DNA of 64,000 bases from Heligmosomoides polygyrus polygyrus (Eukaryota; Nematoda; Chromadorea; Rhabditida; Heligmosomidae). The notes under the pieces were generated by a model. The model was not told the origin of the DNA and did not search any database. It worked only from the letters and a program-made list of their open reading frames with translations. This document shows positions 1 through 11,530 of the stretch, in pieces. Numbering within the stretch: position 1 is the first letter of the stretch; the number at the start of each line of letters is the position of its first letter. The stretch spans positions 4,340,001 through 4,404,000 of the forward strand of contig OX377202.1 in assembly GCA_947396885.1 (NCBI GenBank), read 5' to 3'. The position numbers and the translations under genes were made by a program.

Positions 1-277
1 GTCGGAGGAGGCGCCGCCTGTCGTCTGCACCCGATACCAGGTTCCTGGTTCGGATTTCCCGCCCAGGCCAACCAAGCCTTCCATCCCGCGGGGTCGGTGA
101 ATTGGTACCAGACTTGTCTGGGAAGGACAAAGCACTGACTTGTACATCGGCTGGCCACCGCAAGTACTAATGTATGGCCAAATACTCATTCAAATCGCCT
201 CCACGACATCCGGTAGAAGTAGAATGCGTGGCTCATCCCAAAGACGATTGAGTAACGCCGTCCTTTATTCTTTTATT
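1..277 (+). mobile_element. SINE-A copy (tRNA-derived), cut by window edge
   Basis: Reference description for the SINE-A family. A complete copy is about 290 bp. The head has a Pol III A box (TAGCGCAGTCGG) and a B box (GGTTCGGATTTCC) about 50 bp apart, as in a tRNA. A unique body follows, ending near AGAATGCGTGGCGCATCCC, and then a tail of TTTATCC-like units. It carries no protein. This copy begins inside the A box because the window starts there. Its tail is near 262-277. Confidence 0.85.
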
Positions 278-867
278 GGAATTAATCTCAATCTATTAGC
301 AAATGAAAAATTAGGCAAATAGTCAAATGGAGAGCATGATCCAAATGGTTTTTGTGTAAAATTTTAATTTTTTTAAACTTTAAAAAATGTTCTGATTTTT
401 CAAGCAATTAGATTAGGGAGCGAATTAGCGACATGCGCTCAATATTGTTACGTTTTTCCTTCTTCCAGTCTATGATATCAGTGGGTTTCATTCATGTGAT
501 GTCTTTTCTTCAAAATTTTTTATTGTTCAAAATTTTCGAATTAAAAATTTTCAAAAATACATCCAAATTTTTACAAAATTTAATATTGCACCATTTTTAA
601 ATAAACAATTGCGTTGTTATCCGTATTTGTTCGAAAATATCGAATTATATATTTTTAAAGCCATTACCTCGAGGATAATGGGTGCCCTTACATAGCTTGT
701 TGTCGTGCACTATCGCTCGCTATCGCTCACTGTGGCTTAAGCTCCTTGTCGCACCCTGTCGCTCCGTATCGCACGCTGTCGCCTATTGTCGCGTTGTGAG
801 CATTCGACGTTTTCGAAGACGGCCTGCCAGAGATATATTAGGTAGTTTTCTTATCTTCCTGCCATCC
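278..867. other. AT-rich stretch, no gene seen
   Basis: Mostly AT-rich sequence with poly-A/T runs. From about 690 to 800 there is a degenerate run of TCGC-containing repeats resembling the ends of the Harbinger-like MITE at 8022. I see no coding signal. Confidence 0.4.
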
Positions 868-982
868 CGAGAAGGAGACGTCACTCCGATTGGCTGACAT
901 GTGTTCGTTCGGTGCCCTGATTGGCTGTGATTGACTGCCATGCTTCCATCTCCGAATGCTGCCCGCATTCGCGACATGGTGC
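868..982. mobile_element. MITE-N copy, left end missing (CCAAT-motif family)
   Basis: The right end (ATTCGCGACATGGTGC) matches the terminal inverted repeat of five other copies in the window. Two ATTGGCTG motifs (inverted CCAAT boxes) lie inside. The left terminal repeat is not recognisable. Confidence 0.5.
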
Positions 983-1063
983 TTTCACGACAATAGGGAC
1001 CGTGGGGCAGAAAGGATCTTGAGGTCAACCTATGGATTTCACACATAATTCCCGAAGGTGAAT

Positions 1064-1345
1064 AAGGATAATAAAGGATAAAAGACGACGTTACTCAATC
1101 TCTTTTGGGATGCGCCACGCATTAAACTTCTACGGGATTGTGGAGGCGATTTGAAAGAGTATTTGGCCTACTTGTAGTGACCAGCTGATGAACAAATCAG
1201 CGCACTATCCTTCCCAGACAAGTCTGGTACCAACTCACCGACCCCGAAGGGATGGAAGGCTTGGTTGGCCCTGGCGGAAAATCCGAATCAGGAACCTGGT
1301 ATCGACAGCCGATTCATCTCCTCCGATTGCGCTACACGCACCCTT
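1064..1345 (-). mobile_element. SINE-A copy
   Basis: Near full-length reverse-strand copy: TTTATCC-type tail at the low-coordinate end, tRNA-like head (A box TAGCGCAATCGG on the minus strand) near 1330. A possible short TSD (GGTGAAT) flanks it. Confidence 0.8.
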
Positions 1346-2217
1346 CTGATGGTGAATTTCAAAAAAAAAATGCTGGTCACTTCTTCAATGGAATTCCCCA
1401 TCAATGGCGCTCGCAAACCAACAAAAAATTCGCGACAGGTATGACATGCTCGACCTGTGGAGGAATGCCAATAGCTGCCAATAACTGCGAGGTCCAGTGG
1501 GACCGTGCTTCCACTGGTTAAAACACCTACTGCGTCCTGGGCTAGTTCCCTTCATCACAGTACAAATTTTGTCCTGCTAGACGGTGGTGTTTTGTGAGGA
1601 TACACACTCTCCTCTTCTTGGACTCTTCTTGGACTTGGAGCTATTCAGCTACTGCTATTCAGAAACAAATCCTAATTAATTTAATCCTTTTCGGCTCTGA
1701 CGAAGGTGATGCCGACGAAACATTAGCAAATCAAGCGGTCTTACAGCCTCGCAGTCAGCTTAACAGGAAGCAAAACAACTACGGTACCACCCCAGCCAAA
1801 TTCGTGGCCTTATCCTCCATCAAGCGTCTAGACCTGCTAACGACCTCTTTAGGATTATTTCCTGCCATTTCAAGCTGAATGCCGCTTAGATCGACTACTA
1901 GGTCTTTCCAGAGCCGGATTCTATAGCACCCTAGGGTCTCGTGATGGCATGATGACGCTGTGGGCATCTTAAGCCCGATCCGTCTGATCCAGCTCTAGGT
2001 ATGCCACAAAAAGGGGTTGGAGAGGGCGGAGTCGGCGCATTATTGCTTTGTGAGCTTCTCTCGTGCCTGTGTAATAGCAGTAACTCGGACTCGTGATCGT
2101 CAGAGCATGAACGTGAGAGCATGAGCCAGGTCTACTCTGTTTTCCTACGCCGAGTGATGTGAATGCCTTTGCGCTGCTCTTATCTCCTTCTGCTGGCATT
2201 CTCCTTTAGAGTTTCTC
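1346..2217. other. No gene seen
   Basis: Short open frames only, with no recognisable domain or consistent splice pattern. A poly-A run lies near 1360. Confidence 0.35.
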
Positions 2218-2293
2218 GATCCGATTTAGCCGAGTGGTTAGTAGGGCAACCTCACGCGCAGACGGTATTAGGTTCGACTCTCGGATCTGGCAT
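2218..2293 (+). repeat. tRNA-like sequence (pseudo-tRNA or SINE head)
   Basis: About 76 nt with A-box-like TTAGCCGAGTGGTTAG and B box GGTTCGACTC, and ends that could pair (GATCCGA with TCGGATC). It aligns over its whole length with the tRNA-like 5' end of the LINE at 46951-47026. No good anticodon arm is visible, so a working tRNA is unlikely. Confidence 0.55.
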
Positions 2294-3631
2294 CTACGTT
2301 CTAGCACGAAGAAAAGCTTTGATTTGCGTTACTAGTGCCATAGAGGGCCTTGCAGACTGTTGTTTATGGTCGAAAGAGAAAAACCTGCTCAGATGACTCA
2401 TGGATTCCTGGGAGATGTTCAGTGCATGGCGCAATCGCTTTCCGTAATAGAATAACCCTAGCTCCTAATTCCTTCACTTTAGATTTTAACAGTATCCGGC
2501 ATCCGTCGTTAAATGCATCTGAATCGAGACAATATGATACGCTAGACAAATATCATTAGGACTGCGCCATGCATTCAACTCTCATAATATGTTGTTGACA
2601 AGTTTGAAAGGGTGTTTAGGATAAAACTTGGCTAAGCGCAGAAGGAACTGCCAGATAAATTAGTACTTCGTTCTTATTAGCTAATCTGGCACTGAATGTT
2701 TGAATCGGAAAGGTCTCGATTCCTTAGGACCAGAGAGCACCAGATCGATCCTCACAATCAGCTCAGCATCGACTCTTTCCTATGCGTTATGCACGGCGGA
2801 AAGAAACACCTTTTTGCTAAGGTTTGAAGGCAGACTTAACGCACATATTTACCTCCTGTATTAATCGTGGACCAGCAATGCCTCCTTCTTGCGTGCCAGA
2901 GTAGCCCAGTCAATCCAATCGATAGTCTTCGCTCGAGGATCACGAAGAGTGTCGTACTATTAATTGCTTCAGCCTTTACAAAGCCTCAGAAAACATTCCG
3001 CAGGCGTCTCGTCGTCTTCAAAACCCTCCTTGTTTCTAAGACGACCATCCATTCTAAGCTGTACGACTTTGCCCTTTGAGACAATCTTTCCTCAAAGGAA
3101 GCATCTAATTGTAAGTGGCGTCGCTTAATCCATACAATATCTGCCATAATTCAAGGTCTAGTCTTCAGACGTTAAGCGCAAACACACTTCAAATGCCAAT
3201 CGCATCTCCCTTCTTTTGGGGCAACTCCGTCACATGTGTTGTTCCTAGTTGTCATCGTTTGACGTATCTCTGACGGATATGTCTTTAAAGGCGACATTTC
3301 TGACTGGGACTTCTTGAGGGTTATTGCCGAATTCGTCTTCTCAATCCGGGTTCAATTCCTTGCTCAGGCAAGTCTGTCTTTGGAATAGATGAACGAGTAT
3401 TGACGAACTTTTTATAAAAAATATCTGAGTCGTCATCCTGTCTTACAAATTTTATAAATGACACCAACTCATCAACTGCGGAGACGTGGACAGCTTCCTT
3501 AGCTCGAGCAGAATCCGTACGAGGTACCCCAATTTGGAGAGTACACGGCAAACGGCGCCTTCTACGACTACGCCATGAAGAGCTTTTTCTCCTAGTAACG
3601 GTATGTAACCTCCTTATAACCAAAAGTATTT
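2294..3631. other. No gene recognised
   Basis: Several open frames on both strands (for example minus 3321-3710) show no domain I recognise and no supporting splice structure. Possibly a decayed mobile element. Confidence 0.3.
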
Positions 3632-3822
3632 GGCTCCTAGTCGCGAATACGGGCAGCATTGTGAGGTGAGAATGCATCAGCCAATCAGCCTGCATGAATG
3701 GGAATGGCACTCAGAGAGGGCATCTACGGTCGAAACCTTGATTGGTTGGCGTGTATTCAGTCAGTGTTATAATTGGCTGGAGCGCACGACCTCCAATACT
3801 GCCCAAATTCGCGACGTGCACC
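3632..3822. mobile_element. MITE-N copy (CCAAT-motif family)
   Basis: Inverted ends: TCGCGAATACGGGCAGCATT on the left and ACTGCCCAAATTCGCGACGT on the right. Inside are CCAATCAG, GATTGGTTGG and AATTGGCTGG. Non-coding, about 190 bp. Confidence 0.7.
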
Positions 3823-4331
3823 ATAATTTGCTATTGCGCCATGCACTCCACTGTATGGAGAAAGCGGAAGGTTGAGGGATAGGGCACATATTCGGTCTAT
3901 ACAAGAACCTGCTCGAAAATCTGTTGGAGCATATACAATGTTATACACTATACTGTTATACAAGTGCTCTGTCACGCCTATGGGCGTGTCTCGCACTTGC
4001 GCGCTTCGCGCGGTGTTGGGTTAAATCTGAGAGAAAATCGATAATACCGATTGATATTGAATGCCTTCCCTTCCTGCTGTGAAGGATTTACGTCGACGAT
4101 CATACTCACTAAACTCTCACTCTGATCGGTTAAATCTAAGATAAAATCGATGATCTTCGGTCATGTAGGCATTCCGTCGATGATCTGAATCTCAAGTCAC
4201 GTTAGATGATGTTTTCGGCACGTCTTCTGAATCTCCAGACACGTAAAAGGCGTCTAATTTTCGCTATTTTATGTTTAATTTCTCCCCCCTTCCCGATTTT
4301 ACGACTCATCGCTTAGCGGCTTATTATATAG
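3823..4331. other. No gene; short direct repeat
   Basis: GGTTAAATCTGAGAGAAAAT near 4019 recurs in diverged form near 4130. Nothing else is recognisable. Confidence 0.35.
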
Positions 4332-4344
4332 TATGATTATTTCT

Positions 4345-4633
4345 GGACGCGTGCAGCGCAGTCGGAGGAGGCGCGACTGTCGCGTGCACCCGATACCAGG
4401 TTCCTGGTTCGGATTTCCGCCCAGGCCAACCAAGCCTTCCATCCCTCCGGGGTCGGTGAATTGATACCAGACTTGTCCGGAAAGGATAGAACGCTGACTT
4501 GTTCATCGGCTGGCCACCGCAAGTCATATTATGGCCAAATACGCATTCATGTCGCCTCCACGACATCCGTAGAAGTAGAATGCGTGGCGCATCCCAAAAG
4601 GGATTGAGCAACGCCGTCCTTTATCCTTATCCT
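4345..4633 (+). mobile_element. SINE-A copy, full length with 13-bp TSD
   Basis: Complete copy from the tRNA-like head (GTGCAGCGCAGTCGG) to the TTTATCCTTATCC tail. The 13-bp duplication TATGATTATTTCT lies at 4332-4344 and 4634-4646, which shows insertion by retroposition. The exact TSD suggests a young copy. Confidence 0.93.
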
Positions 4634-4646
4634 TATGATTATTTCT

Positions 4647-6305
4647 AAATACTTCCTTCTGGTCATTATTCTTCTTTTCCTTTTTTACTGCTTTTCTCAT
4701 TCCTTGGTTAGAGCTTCTCCACTTCACTGAAGAGCCACGGAAGGCATACTGAACAAAGGTTCATCTGAAGTCAGCAGCAATAACAACCTTAGAACCTTTT
4801 GAGTTTTTATTTGTTAAGGTCAAAGGCATACTATTTCAGGGTTGAGTTTACCCAGATCTAGACAGGATACCGTACTCCGAACGGGTCTAAGCGATACCAT
4901 AGGCGTAATCCTTTTTTGAGCCTCCAGACTATCGGTCGGGAATAATAGACTACTTACTTAGACCCTACTTAGGCTCGGGTTTACCTTACCCAGAATGTGT
5001 TCCTCTCAATTACTCTGATAAACTTGAGCCTTACTTCCATGACCAGAAATTGATACTTAACGGCTGTCCCTCCCAAGTAGGATAGCTCCTTTATTGTTTC
5101 GTTCGAGTTTTATATTGTAGCACGTTTTTAGTCGATCAATATCCTCCTTCCTCCATTCGCGAATTTCTCTTGAATTTTCCAGCGCTATGTTACAAGGTGC
5201 TTAACCAGGAAATAGCTCAACCGTAGGCCTCAATTGGGTTGTTGTCGGTGGTTCAGCGGCTATTCAGAGCTGTTTCATGTTAACCCGTTGTTCATTACTA
5301 TGTGTTGTTCAGTTTGCACCCTGGCTATTGCTCTGGTTAGCCAATTTCGACGCTGGTTCCGACCTCATCGCGGCCGCGTTTGACAACAAGTTCGTCGTGC
5401 TCGTCGTCCTCGTGGTCGTCGTTGTCGCCGCCGCCGCACTTCTCATTCAGGGTGAATGAGCGGCTAAATGGTCCTTGGAGACGGCGGCGGACGTATGCCT
5501 TCGGTGGTGGCGGAAGGGAGGGGGAGCAGAGCAGCCATTTGGAGCTGATGGTCTGATTAGATAGGCGGCGTTCCTAAGGGGGAATGATGGAGCTGAGCTT
5601 CATGTTGCGTCCTCTGGAGAGTGACTGCCTTTCCAGGAATTCTCCAAAAAGGACGAGGTATTACTCACTCTCAGTATTTGGTCAGTTAAATGAGCTCCTT
5701 AGTCGCGTTCGTAGTGAGAATAGGTCACTATGTCGTCCATTCTCAGATGTTGTAGCGCAGAATCCGGATGCCATGCCTAACTCCAGTCTTGACATCATGT
5801 CGTTAGTGCGACTATTCTTCACAATAGCGACGTGTAGCAAGCTCAGACGACCACTGAACGCAGCTGATTCTCATCAGGCATAAATCCCAGCTTAATGAGT
5901 CCTTTCTCGCTCTGGAAGCCGTTTAGAGATTGAAATCGGCTCTGGCTTATCCTCTGGATGCGAGTGAATTTCTAGATGGCTCCAGCATAGCTAGCAGCTT
6001 ACGAGCCCCAGCTGAATTCTGAAGACTGCTCTTCTTCGCTTCTATGTACACTGTTGTTGTTTCTCGTCTCAGAGTGGTCGAGCAACGATGCAAATGAAGA
6101 TTATGGCCTAGGGATTCATCGAAAACAACGATTAGAGGCTGGCCGACTCACTTCAACGTCTTCATCTCGGAAAGGGTCTAGACCTCAAACCCAGCCCTGG
6201 CTTTCAAACAAGAGCGGCGTCCTCCTTTCTTTGTAGGTAGCGTTTTAACGGCTCTTCTACGCAATTACACAATTAGCACGTTACCTTACGCCACCGTTCT
6301 CACTA
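4647..6305. other. No confirmed gene; GC-rich patch near 5340-5560
   Basis: The GC-rich patch has an open + frame encoding a Val/Ala-rich hydrophobic run and, on the other strand, an Asp/His/Glu-rich run. Neither can be tied to a gene model. It could be an isolated exon or a low-complexity repeat. Confidence 0.3.
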
Positions 6306-6584
6306 ATCTCAGACACTGGGAGACGTCGCCTGCAGGTGAAAAATGGGTGAACTAGCGTTGCACCTGTAGATGACCTGATTTCGACCCACAGCTTGACCCA
6401 ATCGATTGCGCGGGGCGTTTGAACCTGTAGTTCACCTACATATCGCGTTGCGTATCACGCGAGCGGCGAAAGACCGGTAGTAGACCGCTCACTGAAACTC
6501 CGCCCCAAAATAGCCCCACAGGTCACCTGTGACGTCAAAATACGTCATTTTCACCTGCAGGTGATCTCTCCCAGTGTCTGAGAT
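6306..6584. mobile_element. MITE with about 40-bp inverted ends
   Basis: CTCAGACACTGGGAGA on the left is matched by its exact reverse complement on the right. After a short divergence the pairing resumes at CCTGCAGGTGAAAA. The element is 279 bp and non-coding. The superfamily is not identifiable from its ends. Confidence 0.75.
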
Positions 6585-8018
6585 CACCTCAGCACTGTTG
6601 TTCTACATAAGCGCAGAAGATGTGAATGAGTAACTAAAGAAACAATACACTGCCACAATGAATCCTATAGTTTTGGAAACCCTTTCAGCTTTTCTTTTAT
6701 TTATTTCTTTGTTTATTACACATGGAAGCGCGTGCAACGATAGGTAAACGAACATGCTAGGTGTTAGGAACTACAACGAACTGCTATAGCAAATGAAAAA
6801 TAAATAAAAACTCAAGCGTTCTTAAATCCGAACGATATTTCGAATATTTTGACAACTGTGTGAAATATAGTACTCTTTTTTCAATCCTAGTGCAGTAATT
6901 CATAAAAAAAGACTGAATTTATTTCAGCTCAAAGTCTGACGTCTTCCGCGTTTTGTGTAACGCGTTTTTCACCAAAGTTTTCTTAGAAGTTTCCAAAACC
7001 TTTTTCCTTGATAGAGCAGTACGACATGTACCATGGTGTCCAGCAGAGCGAGGTGTTTCATCGGCATAAAGTTCCGTGGCCTAATTCAATCAGCTTTCGT
7101 CGAGCACGTATTCATGCGGAATGACTCCGTTTCGTCTGACCAACAAGAAGATTCCTTGGCTTGGCAGAAGAACGAGTCATAGAGAATGGAAAATAACGAG
7201 GAACAGCCGTTTTCTGAATCGGAAGCAATATTGAAAGAGACAATAGAACAGTTAGAGAATGCAGAAACCGCTATTATTTTCGCGTCGGTGGACTTTACTG
7301 CAAACCTTTTCTCCCACCGACTCCGGAGAGAGAGAACTCCATCGTTACTTGACGCGACGCCACCTATAGAGGCCAAATTAATTGATCGCGTCGATCAGCA
7401 TCGACGCTGAAGTGTGCATGCGTGAATCCGCCACCAATCGGCGTTGCTTTTGAAATGAGCGCGACAGGATTGATCGCGGTGGATTGGAGCATAGTATCGC
7501 TACTCCAGCTATCCTTGGCAGCGTGCAAAAGCACTTAATTTTTCTTTCTCGTTGTGTTTTTTCCTTTTCATTGCTGACGTCGTTTGCTTTGCTTTGTTTA
7601 TATTCTTAACCATTTTTGTTCCGTAGCAGGTCGTCTGCAACCGGTTTGAAAGGAGACGAGGCGGCTTTCGGCTAAGAATTGAGTGTCGCTTGCATTTTTG
7701 ATATTAAATAGTGATTATACTTACATATTTTTCCGAGTAAATAATGATTATACTTATATACTTTCCCTAGGGAGGGTTTTCCCAGTTTTCTTCCCAGTAT
7801 CAAACACACAGCGAGAACGTGAAAATAACAACCAGTTAACCTTAAAAATGCAAGCGATACTCACCGGCGGGAAGAAATCCGGCTCGCCTCCTTCGAATCA
7901 GGACGAAGGAGACCTGAAACGGAACAAAAATGGTCAAGAACACATCAATACAAAGCAGAGGACATCACCAACAGAAACAGAAGAAATCACATAAAGAAAG
8001 GTGAATAAATGTCTAGGA
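6585..8018. other. No confirmed gene; isolated minus-strand mini-exon candidate at 7865-7913
   Basis: On the minus strand, 49 nt are framed by a strong acceptor (TCCGTTTCAG) and a strong donor (GTGAGT). No neighbouring exons could be linked. Open frames at 7086-7410 have no recognisable domain. Confidence 0.25.
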
Positions 8019-8021
8019 ATT

Positions 8022-8267
8022 AGGGGCCTGTTCGTACTTCACGACAAGAGCGACAAGAGCGACTGAAGCGACTGGGACGACGGATGTAGTGTGGTGTACG
8101 TAAATAATTACGCATTTCACACTACATTCGTCGCTGACGGAGTGTGGAGTACGCAATTATTTACGTACACCACACTATGTCCGTCGTCTTAGTCGCTGTT
8201 GTCGCTGTTGTCGCTCCAGTCGCTCTTGTCGCTTTTGTCGCTCTTGTCGCGAAGTATGAACAGGCCC
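8022..8267. mobile_element. Harbinger-like MITE with TTA target duplication
   Basis: The inverted ends read GGGGCCTGTTCGTACTTC and, on the opposite strand, GGGCCTGTTCATACTTC. They are flanked by TTA at 8019-8021 and 8268-8270, the three-base target typical of PIF/Harbinger elements. Subterminal GACAAGAGCGAC-like repeats lie on both sides and the centre is palindromic. Non-coding, 246 bp. Confidence 0.8.
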
Positions 8268-8270
8268 TTA

Positions 8271-9275
8271 GTGAAAATCTGCGCACAATTACGTGTGTGC
8301 AACAGCACAGTTGTGCATAATCGCGTAACCGCGTTGTCGGCTGTTATGAGGGGTTATCGTCGTTCGAAACATCGTGACGCAATTGGGCTTATCGCTCCGT
8401 TCGAATCGTGTCGCCTGGCGATAGAAGCATAAACGGCGCTTAACGCTGCGCTGTACCCATGACCTAAGAATGAACTATGCTATAAGCAACCGATATAGAC
8501 AATGCGCACCACTGCCATGACAATAGCTGCCTGCGTAGTGGTCACTGACTTTCTACTATCCGACAACGATGGCTCTACTGTATCGCCACTGTGATCGTCC
8601 AGCCATATCAAGTGCTTTTGCTCCATCATGCAAACGCTGCGGCTCTCTTTCGAATGAGATAGATTAGCTTAGCGGGTACAGACTGATGATAGACCTGCAG
8701 TAATAAGGTTGTTTTCCAAGAACAAACATCACCAACGCTACTGTTAGCTCATTAGGATCCACGGATATGCGCATGAGTTTTGCATACGTATAGAGTAGTG
8801 GTTGTAGGCGGCTAGGAAAATAGCGGAGGCGAAGGTGGCTCAGTGGATATCCATTTACGATGATTTATGATTACTTGTTAACGAACGTTGGGTGTGGTGC
8901 ACATGTTTTTGCATCGTGTGGGAGCTCTCAACTTTCTTCCGCGCTTTGGATTCATTACACTGAAAGCTTTGTACTTTCATAGATCTGGAAAATTAATGGC
9001 ACTGGCGAGCTTTCGTTATAGAAAAAGCTTCGTTACTTTCTATGCACTATTGTCTCCTCGACACTTCAATAGAGAAATGAGTCGGTGTGGTGGGATTCTT
9101 CCTACATAGTTTCTCCAAGAAAATCGGGTCATCGATGTTGCATCAGCTACAGTTATTACTGATTTGAATTAACATATATGATCTTGACTATAGTTACTTG
9201 AAACATTTGTACGGAAAAACCGCTTTGGCAAGCAGCGCAAGAAAAGGCATCTGCTGTAAAGGATGATGTCCTTTA
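8271..9275. other. No gene seen
   Basis: Short open frames without recognisable domains. Nothing else stands out. Confidence 0.35.
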
Positions 9276-9283
9276 ATTATTTC

Positions 9284-10138
9284 GGCACTAGTTAAATTTT
9301 TTTCTTTTTTTCTTCGGTACTTCCGACTCCACCGATAAGACTTGGGCCGAAAATTTTTTTTTCGCTGAAACTTCGTCTAAGGGGGTTATTTGGGGTGCTG
9401 ATCACGAATCTGATATCCGTTTTTCACGATTCGGTCGGAGACCACCCATACCGATAACGTGGATGGTCCGGGCAGGGTCACCGATTTTGCTGAAACTTCG
9501 TCTAGGGGGTTATTTGGCGTGCGAACACGAATCTGACATCCGTTTTTCGTTTTACGCTGGAGTACGGTAGGTTACGGTAGGTACGGGTAACTAAGGCTGC
9601 CGATGTCATAGTCACCAATTTTGCCCAAACTTCGTCTAGGGGGGTTATTTGGGGGCTGATCACGAATCTGGCATCCGTTTTTTGTTTTACGCTGGAATAC
9701 GGTAGGTTACGGAAGGTACGGGTGACTAAGGTAATGGTCACCGATTTCGCCCAAACTCCGGCGTAAAACGAAAAACGGATGTCAGATTCATGATCGGCAC
9801 CCCAAATAACCCCCTAGGCGAAGTTTGGGGAAAATCGATGATTATGACTTCGGCAGCCTTAGTTACCTTTAGCTACCGTAATCGGCCGCAATTTCAAAAA
9901 CGGATGTCAGATTCGTGCTCAGCACCCCAATGAACCCCGTAGACGAAGTTTCAGCGAAATCGGTGACCCTGCCTGGACCACCCTTGTTAACGGTATGGGT
10001 GGTCTGCTACCGAATCGTGAAAAACGGATATCAGATTCGTGATCAGCACCCCAAATAACCCCTCTAGACGAAGTTTCAGCGAAAAAATTTTTTTCGACCG
10101 AAGTTTTGTCGGTGGAGTCGGAACTTTTAACTAATGCC
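9284..10138. mobile_element. Foldback DNA transposon, 855 bp, 8-bp TSD
   Basis: The target duplication ATTATTTC lies at 9276-9283 and 10139-10146. The ends (GGCACTAGTTAAA on the left, GGCATTAGTTAAAA on the opposite strand) begin inverted arms of roughly 190 bp. Inside, a unit containing AACTTCGTCTAGGGGGTTAT and ATCCGTTTTTCGTTTTACG recurs several times in both directions. No transposase is encoded, so it is non-autonomous. An 8-bp TSD fits hAT, P or Merlin superfamilies; I cannot choose between them. Confidence 0.85.
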
Positions 10139-10365
10139 ATTATTTCTATTACCTCGTTTGTACTTTAGCTTTGATGCTGTCGGAATAGTCTGTGCGGCTA
10201 TTCTTCGGAGCAAATCTTTTTCCGCATCTTTAATCAGTACTGTTCACTGAAGGGTGCTGCTTGAGTATTTCAGCTAGCTAGCAGGAACACACTCATGCAC
10301 TTCTGCAACTGCTGTGTAATACCTGTAATGCCTGTAATAATACCAACAATAGCTGTAATGTATTT

Positions 10366-10398
10366 ACGTATGTATGTATGAATGTATGTATGTAATAA
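10366..10398. repeat. ATGT microsatellite
   Basis: Tandem ATGT units. Flanking sequence (10315-10445) is rich in TAATACCTGTA-like words. Confidence 0.7.
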
Positions 10399-10790
10399 GG
10401 GTATTATACCTGTACCTAATAATACCTGTACCCTAATACAAACCTGTGGTTGCAGGTTCGTTCACAATTTTAAGTCTACAAAAAAAGTCATGCTTCTTAG
10501 GTCGTTACACGATGAACACCGGGTACATCGAGCCCCCTAGCCGTTTATACTGTAGGAACCCTCTCTGAATGTGGCTCACTCATCCTGAAACAGCTTGTAA
10601 GGCCAATCGACAGGCTTCTTGTGCTACTCATTCGAGTTCAAGATGCACTCTCACAATATCTCTTTGCACCTGCCTCTTCGGAATTCAAGGAACCACTCGC
10701 CTTTTGTTCCGTCTGGCTCGCCCTATGCGCTTATTGCCTATGTATATGATCTTTAATAGCACGTATATATAAAACACATATTAAGCGTTT

Positions 10791-11530
10791 AATTACCCAA
10801 GTTTGAGGTAACTTCGACCCACAGGTGGTCGAAGTAAAAGCCGGTAGGAAAACAGATCTTACTCTGACGCCTTCTTTTGCATCCTGATTCTCGGGTGATA
10901 CGGGTTCAGCAATTGACCAGAGCTCGACATGCCCTGGGAGAAAAGCAGGGGCGTATTTGCATTTTGGGAAGTTTCACTACTGCTAGAACTGTTTTTTTTG
11001 TGGAGCACGTTTTAAAAAGATGTTTTCAATTTCTTCCTGAGTCAAAGATTTTATTCAATTAATGGCGTTCTATTATACTTACTTAATACTCAAAAGACTA
11101 TGCTTTTGTTTCTCATCTCTTTCGACCCTTCATGACGGTTTATTTTGCTTTGGACGTCGACGTGTCGTAGGACGATCGGGATTCTTATAAGCCTCGTATT
11201 TCAACCAGCAGGCGACACTTGCAGCGGAGCAAAAGGACATGCTGCTCAGTCTTGGAAAGGGAACCAAATATGTCCGGTCAGTTCCGTTACATACATAGTA
11301 GTTTCTATAACACATGAAAAAGCTTATGTGGGAAAAAGGGTGGCTCTCTGACGTTCGGTATGCGTGTGTTCGAGGTAGCGGTCAAAGTCCGACTTGACTA
11401 GAACTTGACTAGTTAGCTACGTTCGACTTGAGTACTGCTCGCATCAGATGGTCTCACGAAGACCACGTCACGCGGTATTAGAAAGTACACGAGTCGGTAG
11501 AAGAAAGATTTACCTCAAACTTGGGTAAAA
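10791..11530. mobile_element. Candidate element bounded by inverted TTACCCAAGTTTGAGGTAA
   Basis: AATTACCCAAGTTTGAGGTA at 10791-10812 faces its reverse complement at 11511-11530. The same motif occurs at 26131, 26484 and 32405. It may be the terminal repeat of a non-autonomous element, but no clear TSD is visible and the interior has no recognisable gene. Confidence 0.4.

Noticed and set aside
5277..5459. Val/Ala-rich frame as a membrane protein exon
   Set aside because: Low-complexity GTCGTC-type repeats explain the hydrophobic run; no partner exons.
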